Shown here piece by piece: positions 22,238-27,690 of a stretch of 27,690 nt of DNA. The stretch's first letter is position 1. Each line of letters starts with the position of its first letter. Below the pieces are notes generated by a model that searched no databases, was not told the origin of the DNA, and was given only the letters and a program-made list of their open reading frames with translations. Source of the DNA: Chitinophagaceae bacterium UBA2375 (lineage in GTDB: Bacteria; Bacteroidota; Bacteroidia; Chitinophagales; Chitinophagaceae). The translations under genes were made by a program, and so were the position numbers. Where the stretch lies: assembly GCA_002343985.1 (NCBI GenBank), contig DDTB01000033.1, forward strand, positions 41,315-69,004, in the 5' to 3' direction.

Positions 22238-25200
22238 TTAGAAGATGATCACCTTACCGGTTTCCATCCTTACACCTCCTGCATCCACGAGGTCGATCAC
22301 GTATACGCCTTTAGGCATGTTACGCAGATCCACGTCCATCCTTCCGAATGGATTGTTCACAGCGAACTGCCTGCTGTATACGCGGGCACCTTTGCTGTCG
22401 TAGATGTTCATGAAGCGTGGGCTGGCAACACCTTTGCTCCTGTCGTGGTAACGAACCTGGAACAGACCGCTGTTCGGGTTCGGGTAGATGAACAGGCTGG
22501 TGTTGAGTGAGTCGCGGATGGTCAGGACGTTTGATACGCCGATGCAACCATTTATGTCAACGACTCCTACCTGGTAATCACCGAGGCCATCGATGTTTAC
22601 TTCGTAAGTTCCACCGTTCACGCCTTGCAGTACAGAACCATTCAATGCCCAAACGTAGCCTGCGCCGGCGTTGGGGCTAACTGAAGCGGTCAGCACCGTG
22701 CGCAGTCCCGGGAAGAGGCTGGTGTGCGGAGCGGCAGTCAGGGCGATGGTTGGGTTCGGGTTTACTGTCAGAGTTGCATTTCCGGTATTGGCTACGCTGT
22801 TGCAAGCCGCTACAGAAAGGATGCAACGATAACGGTAACCATTAAACGAAGCCGGTACATTGGTCAGGCTCAGCGTGTTGCTGTTGGAACCGCTGTACAC
22901 GTTGTCGTCAACCACGTCAACAAAGTTCACACCATCGGTGCTAACCTGCCACTGGTATTCAATTGGGTTACCATCGGCTGAAACGCTGAATGAAACGTTA
23001 CCGTTGGCGCAAGTGCTGGCATTCTGAGGATCTGTTACGTTAGCAATGGCATTGGCAACAGTTACAGGGATAGCGAACGGAGGTGTTGTACAAATTTGTG
23101 TTGATACAATCACATTGTATGTGGTGCTGGTAGTTGGAGCAGCATATACAGTGTTCAGCGCGTTACCGGTGTAAGGAATGGTCAGGGCAGCGTCTTCAAA
23201 GAGACCTGTTGTTGGTGACCAGATACCTGTAGCCAGTGTAGGTGAAGTGTATGTGATGCTGATATCCCAGTTCACCAGGGTACCTTCATCGCCGGCAGCG
23301 AAGTCGGCAATGGCAATTTTCCAGTCGCCGTTCATGGTTGTGAACAGGTCAGACCAGTTGGTAGTGGCGCTGGTTTGTGTATTGTTGGTAGGGCCATAAC
23401 CGTTCCTGCGTTCAGCGGCATAAGTGCCAGTGCGAGGAGCGGCTGCACCACTGATCAGGTCAACACCAGTTGAACTGATGACGGTGTTTGTGAAGTTATC
23501 GGTTCCGTTACCGCCTGTACCGCCGTTCAATGCACCTACAAGGTTCATGTTCACGTTGTTTGGCGCGATCACGTTGATGTCGAGGTCACCAACCCATGTG
23601 TGGTTGATATTGAAACGGATGTCAACGTTAGTGATCACCGCATTGGCAGGGATACCGGATACAGCGATGGTGCGTGTGATACCGAATTCATCATCATCCG
23701 GAACAATAACACCCAGGTTACCTGAAGTGAAGTTCAGGGTTGTTGATGCAGATGCTGAGTTGTTGATGGTCAGTTGCTGTGATGTACCGTTACAGATTGT
23801 TGCAGAGGTTGGAGTAACCTGTGCCTGCAGCGGGCTAACAGTCAGGGTACCAGCGTTGGTGAAATCACTTGCAGAGCATGCGCCCCTGAAGTTAACGCGA
23901 TACTGATAACCATTCAGGTTTGTTGTTGCGCCTGTGATGGTCAGGGTGTTTGTGGTTACACCGCTGAACTGGCTGTTGTTCACAAGGTCAGTCCAGAAGT
24001 TTTGTCCAACAGCCCTTTGCTGCCACTGGTATGAAGGGCTGTCGCCATTCAATGAAGTGGTGAAAGTAGCCGAACCACCGCAGGTAGTTGTTTGGCTGGT
24101 TGGTTGGGTACCAATGGTAACCGGTGTACAAGGAACGATGTTAACCAGGTAGTCTTCTGTTTCGCCCCAAGTATATGTACCGCAGGCAGTGATGTTGGCA
24201 GAGTTTCCTGTTTCCACGCTTACCACCCTCATCAGGGTTGTGCCCTGAGTAGCGGTAGCCGGGATGAAGAATTCGCCGGTACGTGTGTGCGGGCCAACGG
24301 CGCTTGGAGAAGAATATACTTTTTCTGCAGCTTCGAATTGTCCGTTGCTGTTGTAATCTACGAAGATGGCAAAACTGTTTGTCCAGTTACCACCGCATGT
24401 ACCGATGGTTACAGAGAATGGGTTATTACCACCAGAAACGATGCGGCCTGGGGCTGGTGCGCCTGTGCCTGACGTATAGTTTGAATAACGGTTTTGGATA
24501 GAACCAAAGCCTGGTGCTGTGGTAGCGCAGGTAGATGAATTATTCAAGGTACCTACGGTTACGTTGAAGATATCTTCATCGGCTGTGCTGGTAGCTCCGG
24601 AAGAGCAATAGCAGCCTGATGGAGGAGTAGCCAGAACTTGCAGTGGCGTAGAGAAGCCTGTACCACCGCCGGAGCAGGTAACGGCACAACGGTAATAGGT
24701 AGCCGCAGTTTGGTTGCCGGTGTAGCTGGTATTGGTAGCTCCGGTTATGTCTGTCCAGGTTACGTTATCAGGTGATGACTGCCACTGGTATGTGATGCCA
24801 GTACCGCTAATTGTATTGCTGAAAGACACGGTGAAAGGAACACCGGGGCAAACGGTAGCCAGGGTAGACAGGGTGTTGCCCGGGTCAGGTGTACCGGTAC
24901 AAGCGGATGTGGCGTAGTCGATGATGAAATGCTGGTCCTGGGGATTGGTACCGTCTAATACGTTAGCCCAGGTACCACCGGTCAGGTCGTGCTGCTTGGA
25001 GTTGGCGCCAGGTTGGGTTACAGTACCTGTAACCGTGCTTGGTGGCACGAAATTGCTCGGCTGTGAAGTACCTACCTGGAATTCGATCCAGTAAGTGCCT
25101 GGAGCGAGAACAGTATTAACGGCAGCTTCAATTTTCCAGATCTGCCTGGTAGTACCCGGAGCTGCATTGAAAATGCGGTACATGTTGGCAGTGGAAGAAC

Positions 25201-25630
25201 TCAGGAAGCGGTTGGTCGTCAGGTCACCGAAAATGGGTGTAGGGGTACCAACGGAAGGGTCAGTATTGAAGATTTGAACCCTAACCACATCAAAGGGCGA
25301 TGTGGAACCTACATACCCGGTTGAGTATGCGAAGAAAGTGATTTTGCTGAGGGTCCAGGGGCTTCCGGTTACGGTAAAGTCGTCGGCAAGGGTGAGGTTG
25401 GCGGCCACACTGGCGCCAAATCCTGCGTTCACATTACCTAACTGAACTTCACTCCATGTGAAACCGGCCGGTGCGGCCTGTCCATTGCTGGAGTTAGCTC
25501 CAGTACTCAGGTTTCCGTTGATGTACTGCTGAGCACTCAGACTACCACTAAACAGGCAATACGCCCCGAGCGTCAGCAGGCCTTTGCGCAAGAACCGGCC
25601 AACCCTTTTAAGTGTAGTGTTGGATTGCAT
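22238..25630 (-). CDS. Large T9SS-secreted protein with Ig-like, GEVED and P domains
   Basis: Protein of 1130 residues. A long basic signal peptide ends near S-L-S-A-Q (residue 34). Modules in order: a beta-sandwich domain (about 35-240), an Ig-like domain (about 245-335, with Y-Q-W-Q-S-S-P-D), a GEVED domain (about 340-500, with V-D-Y-N-S-N-G-Q-F and W-G-E-T-E-D-Y), a second Ig-like domain (about 503-600), a proprotein-convertase-type P domain (about 630-800, with N-I-N-H-T-W-V-G-D-L-D and W-K-I-A-I-A-D), a third Ig-like domain (about 880-970), and a C-terminal type A T9SS sorting domain (about 1050-1130, with Y-P-N-P-N-S-G). The P domain normally accompanies a protease, but no protease motif is present. 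It is thus likely a cell-surface or released binding protein. Terminator 22188-22220 follows. Confidence 0.9.
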   Translation of the reverse strand: MQSNTTLKRVGRFLRKGLLTLGAYCLFSGSLSAQQYINGNLSTGANSSNGQAAPAGFTWSEVQLGNVNAGFGASVAANLTLADDFTVTGSPWTLSKITFFAYSTGYVGSTSPFDVVRVQIFNTDPSVGTPTPIFGDLTTNRFLSSSTANMYRIFNAAPGTTRQIWKIEAAVNTVLAPGTYWIEFQVGTSQPSNFVPPSTVTGTVTQPGANSKQHDLTGGTWANVLDGTNPQDQHFIIDYATSACTGTPDPGNTLSTLATVCPGVPFTVSFSNTISGTGITYQWQSSPDNVTWTDITGATNTSYTGNQTAATYYRCAVTCSGGGTGFSTPLQVLATPPSGCYCSSGATSTADEDIFNVTVGTLNNSSTCATTAPGFGSIQNRYSNYTSGTGAPAPGRIVSGGNNPFSVTIGTCGGNWTNSFAIFVDYNSNGQFEAAEKVYSSPSAVGPHTRTGEFFIPATATQGTTLMRVVSVETGNSANITACGTYTWGETEDYLVNIVPCTPVTIGTQPTSQTTTCGGSATFTTSLNGDSPSYQWQQRAVGQNFWTDLVNNSQFSGVTTNTLTITGATTNLNGYQYRVNFRGACSASDFTNAGTLTVSPLQAQVTPTSATICNGTSQQLTINNSASASTTLNFTSGNLGVIVPDDDEFGITRTIAVSGIPANAVITNVDIRFNINHTWVGDLDINVIAPNNVNMNLVGALNGGTGGNGTDNFTNTVISSTGVDLISGAAAPRTGTYAAERRNGYGPTNNTQTSATTNWSDLFTTMNGDWKIAIADFAAGDEGTLVNWDISITYTSPTLATGIWSPTTGLFEDAALTIPYTGNALNTVYAAPTTSTTYNVIVSTQICTTPPFAIPVTVANAIANVTDPQNASTCANGNVSFSVSADGNPIEYQWQVSTDGVNFVDVVDDNVYSGSNSNTLSLTNVPASFNGYRYRCILSVAACNSVANTGNATLTVNPNPTIALTAAPHTSLFPGLRTVLTASVSPNAGAGYVWALNGSVLQGVNGGTYEVNIDGLGDYQVGVVDINGCIGVSNVLTIRDSLNTSLFIYPNPNSGLFQVRYHDRSKGVASPRFMNIYDSKGARVYSRQFAVNNPFGRMDVDLRNMPKGVYVIDLVDAGGVRMETGKVIIF

Positions 25631-25690
25631 AATAAAGATTTAAGGTGAAAAAATGTGTAAGTGGACTTATCAGATATGATGTATCCAAAA

Positions 25691-25698
25691 CAAATGTA
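25691..25698 (-). promoter_or_regulatory. -7 element for the large T9SS gene
   Basis: TACATTTG on the minus strand, a full match to TAnnTTTG, about 60 nt before the ATG at 25630. The surrounding sequence is AT-rich, so chance is possible; no ideally spaced TTG is seen. Confidence 0.5.
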
Positions 25699-25874
25699 AA
25701 TTAAGTTATTATCAATCTTTTAACAAACTTTTGTTGATGCCTTGGCCGAAATTATTTTTCACATGATTCCGCAGTTTGTCAATAACTTGATTTGATCTTC
25801 CCAAAAGAGCTTTTTTGTAAGCTATCTTTTACTGTATATTTTCCTAAATTGCCCGGTAAACCAAACAGGCCGGC

Positions 25875-26636
25875 ATGGGAAAATGGGATAAGGTTTCAGA
25901 ATCCGATTTTTTGCGGGGGCTGGTATATGCCCTGGTCGGGATAGTTACATACCCGGGAATCGCTATACTTAACAAGCTGGAAGTCAGGGGTATGGAGCGA
26001 TTGCATGCGCTGCCTAAGCGGAATGTGCTTTTTGTCAGCAATCACCAAACTTATTTTGCAGACGTCATCACATTTATCCATATTTTTTGCGCGGTGAAAT
26101 GGAGGAAGAAGTCGGGGATCGGCTTGCCGTATTACCTGTTATGGCCATTTACCCGGGTACGGTTTGTGGCAGCGGAGGAAACCATGAAGTCGAACTGGCT
26201 GACCCGTTTTTTTTGCCTTGCCGGGGCCATTACCGTAAAACGTACCTGGAAATCAAACGGACAGGAAACAAGGAGGGGGCTTGACCCGGGCGATACCCGG
26301 AAGATTACCCGTGCTTTGGAGAAAAACTGGGTGATCACTTTCCCGCAGGGTACCACCAAGCCTTTCGCGCCCGGCAGGAAAGGAACGGCCTTTATTATTC
26401 AGCAAACGAGGCCCATTGTTGTGCCGGTAGTAATTTCAGGTTTTTGGCGGGCCTTTAATAAAAAAGGATTGATATTTAAGAAGCGGGGTATCAAACTGAC
26501 TGTTACGTTTAAAGAGCCGTTACAGATCAGTGAAACAGCCAGCGTGGAAGAAATCCTCGACCAGGTAATGGATGCCATTGAGCAGAGCCGTTCACACATG
26601 ATGAAGGGCCGTCATCATGTTTTGGCTAATACATAA
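25875..26636 (+). CDS. PlsC-like acyltransferase (divergent motifs)
   Basis: Protein of 253 residues in the 1-acyl-glycerol-3-phosphate acyltransferase (PlsC/LPLAT) superfamily, which adds an acyl chain to a lysophospholipid or related acceptor at the inner membrane. An N-terminal hydrophobic stretch (about 13-32) is followed by motif I S-N-H-Q-T-Y-F-A-D with H57 and D63, motif III F-P-Q-G-T-T (156-161) and motif IV-like I-V-V-P-V (181-185). Two departures from the norm: the His-Asp pair is spaced H-x5-D, not H-x4-D, and the usual F-P-E-G-T-R reads F-P-Q-G-T-T. These point to a distinct subfamily, so the acceptor is uncertain. TATCTTTT (25823-25830) is a weak promoter candidate. The stop lies 16 bp from the convergent thioesterase gene. 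Confidence 0.85.
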   Translation: MGKWDKVSESDFLRGLVYALVGIVTYPGIAILNKLEVRGMERLHALPKRNVLFVSNHQTYFADVITFIHIFCAVKWRKKSGIGLPYYLLWPFTRVRFVAAEETMKSNWLTRFFCLAGAITVKRTWKSNGQETRRGLDPGDTRKITRALEKNWVITFPQGTTKPFAPGRKGTAFIIQQTRPIVVPVVISGFWRAFNKKGLIFKKRGIKLTVTFKEPLQISETASVEEILDQVMDAIEQSRSHMMKGRHHVLANT

Positions 26637-26652
26637 TGACAGCCATTTATTA

Positions 26653-27165
26653 TTACTTATCTGTAAAAAGCGCTTTCAGTTCCGTGGCTTCATCGGGTTT
26701 CATTTTTCCTCCCAGGATCAGTCTTAGTTGCCTGCGGCGAAGGGCACCGTCGAATAATTTTTTTTCTTCTTCGGTTTCAGGAATAACCCTGCTCACCGGA
26801 CGGGGTTTTCCATTTGGGTCAAGGGCAACGAAGGTGTAATAAGCTTCATTGCTTTTGTATTTGTATTGCTGGATCACATCTTCGCCCCACACTTTCATAT
26901 GCACTTCCATGCTGCTGTTGAATGCGCGCGTTACTTTGGCTTCAATATGCACAACATTGCCGAGTTTGATCGGAGTTTCAAATGATATATTATCTACCGA
27001 AGCGGTTACAACCGGCGCTGCGCAATGCTTCATGGCTGCCAGCGCTGCTGCGATATCCATCCAGTACATAAGCCTGCCGCCCATGAGGTTTCCAAATGTA
27101 TTGGTATCGTTGGGCAGCACGAGTTCCGTCATCACAACCATCGAGTCGTTTGCTTTTTTCTCCAT
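26653..27165 (-). CDS. Acyl-CoA thioesterase, hotdog fold (YciA/BACH type)
   Basis: Protein of 170 residues from ATG 27165 (an ATG at 27174 three codons earlier is possible). It hydrolyses acyl-CoA to free acid and CoA. The hotdog domain covers about 10-125 and holds the family segment N-L-M-G-G-R-L-M-Y-W-M-D-I-A-A (26-40), with the preceding P-N-D-T-N-T-F-G, a D-N-I-S-F-E-T-P-I-K-L-G-N-V-V strand pair and Y-T-F-V-A-L-D. A charged C-terminal helix follows. Typical hexamer-forming YciA/BACH proteins have this size; chain-length preference cannot be told. A full -7 element lies just upstream. Confidence 0.9.
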   Translation of the reverse strand: MEKKANDSMVVMTELVLPNDTNTFGNLMGGRLMYWMDIAAALAAMKHCAAPVVTASVDNISFETPIKLGNVVHIEAKVTRAFNSSMEVHMKVWGEDVIQQYKYKSNEAYYTFVALDPNGKPRPVSRVIPETEEEKKLFDGALRRRQLRLILGGKMKPDEATELKALFTDK

Positions 27166-27183
27166 TGATTTCATTTTGTGCCG

Positions 27184-27191
27184 CAAAGATA
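27184..27191 (-). promoter_or_regulatory. -7 element for the thioesterase gene
   Basis: TATCTTTG on the minus strand, a full match to TAnnTTTG, giving a leader of about 15 nt to ATG 27165. Confidence 0.65.
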
Positions 27192-27268
27192 GATAAGTTA
27201 GTGGGCATCCGGGTAATTCATTCAGTTGTGAACCGGGCGGATTTGTTACGCACAAGCGGCCTTTAACT

Positions 27269-27300
27269 GGCGCAAGTCTTACGAAGTGAGACTTGATGCC
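27269..27300 (+). repeat. Imperfect palindrome upstream of the transposase
   Basis: GGC-G-CAAGTCT, loop TACGAAGTG, AGACTTG-AT-GCC: a 7-bp perfect stem (27273-27279 with 27289-27295), extended by GGC/GCC across a small internal loop. It resembles the REP-type hairpins linked to this transposase family; identity as a REP is inference. Confidence 0.55.
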
Positions 27301-27311
27301 GATGAAATCTG

Positions 27312-27335
27312 CCCTGATTGCATCAGGGGATTTTT
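27312..27335 (+). repeat. Hairpin with T-run, terminator-like
   Basis: CCCTGAT-TGC-ATCAGGG (27312-27328) followed shortly by TTTTT (27331-27335). No plus-strand gene ends here, so it is either an orphan terminator, the end of an untranslated RNA, or a second REP-like hairpin in front of the transposase. Confidence 0.55.
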
Positions 27336-27379
27336 ATGAGTGGTAAATCATATATTTAGATAAGATAAATCGTACCCTG

Positions 27380-27690
27380 ATGTCTAATAAGTATAAAATT
27401 GGCGATCATGCCATACCTCATTTTATCAGTTTCTCCGTTGTTGGTTGGATCGATGTTTTCACCCGGGATTATTACAAAGAGATTGTTGTGGAAAGTTTAA
27501 AGTTTTGTCAGGAAAATAAAGGATTGATATTGCATGCATGGGTTATCATGACCAATCATGTTCATTTGATCATTAGTAGTGAAAGCAATAAAATTGAAGA
27601 CATTGTCAGGGATTTAAAAAAGTTTACCAGCAAAAAAATACTTCATGCTATTATTTCTAATGATAATGAAAGTAGAAAGGAATGGATGAT
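27380..27690 (+). CDS. REP-associated (Y1/HUH) transposase, cut by window end
   Basis: ATG 27380 opens a frame of 103 codons that runs off the window, so this is the N-terminal part only. The peptide starts M-S-N-K-Y-K-I-G-D-H and carries H-F-I-S-F-S-V-V-G-W-I-D-V-F-T-R followed by A-W-V-I-M-T-N-H-V-H-L-I-I. The H-V-H is the HUH metal site of the IS200-like Y1 superfamily (about residues 59-61). The N-H-V-H-L-I-I form and the VFTR segment fit REP-associated tyrosine transposases. Such proteins nick and move short palindromes by a single catalytic Tyr in a later helix, here beyond the window. The region looks clearly richer in A and T than its neighbours, a possible sign of transfer. Two palindromes lie 45-110 bp upstream; TATATTTA (27351-27358) is a weak promoter candidate. 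Confidence 0.88.
   Translation, partial: MSNKYKIGDHAIPHFISFSVVGWIDVFTRDYYKEIVVESLKFCQENKGLILHAWVIMTNHVHLIISSESNKIEDIVRDLKKFTSKKILHAIISNDNESRKEWM

Noticed and set aside
26637..26652. Terminator between the acyltransferase and thioesterase genes
   Set aside because: Only 16 bp separate the two stop codons and no hairpin with a T-run is visible.

Overview
The window looks like chromosome of a Bacteroidota bacterium, most likely a member of the Chitinophagaceae or a close relative. The signs are: promoters of the TAnnTTTG type (for example at 1623-1630, 16481-16488 and 22028-22035), almost no Shine-Dalgarno sequences, several TTG starts, two secreted proteins ending in a type IX secretion (T9SS) sorting domain, lipoproteins with charged C-K-K-D/E surface-export signals, and a TonB-dependent receptor with a carboxypeptidase-like N-terminal domain. 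Species assignment is inference.

Layout. 1-403: a tandem array of 3' halves of a tRNA-Met(CAT), each followed by its own Rho-independent terminator, with short GC-rich repeats inserted in some copies. 564-1507: two paralogous small lipoproteins. 1668-3906: the ribosome-assembly GTPases era and der. 4005-7058: a small alanine-rich lipoprotein and a T9SS-secreted surface protein. 7123-8041 (minus): an ECF sigma factor overlapping a putative anti-sigma membrane protein. 8105-9093 (minus): a half-size TauE/SafE transporter overlapping inorganic pyrophosphatase. 9120-10174 (minus): two lipoproteins, at least one with a DUF4878-like fold. 10232-11930 (minus): phoH followed by a YiiX-like cysteine hydrolase lipoprotein. 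11931-12357: noncoding. 12358-16411 (minus): TPR lipoprotein, ribulose-phosphate 3-epimerase, TonB-dependent receptor. 16506-17615 (plus): TolB/PD40 beta-propeller protein. 17622-18119 (minus): YfcE-like phosphodiesterase. 18171-19977 (plus): a possible 30-residue ORF, homogentisate dioxygenase and a small hypothetical protein. 20034-25630 (minus): ribosomal protein S1 and an 1130-residue T9SS protein with Ig-like, GEVED and P domains. 25875-27165: PlsC-like acyltransferase (plus) converging on an acyl-CoA thioesterase (minus). 27269-27690: two palindromes in front of a REP-associated (Y1/HUH) transposase cut by the window end.

Most of the window is ordinary core chromosome: translation and ribosome biogenesis (era, der, rpsA, phoH), central metabolism (ppa, rpe, hmgA), lipid and acyl-CoA metabolism, and cell-envelope proteins. 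The two ends carry the accessory signals. The most unusual item is the tRNA-half/terminator array at the left edge, which runs off the window and may be longer. The second is the transposase with flanking palindromes at the right edge. I see no defence island, CRISPR array, prophage or biosynthetic cluster.
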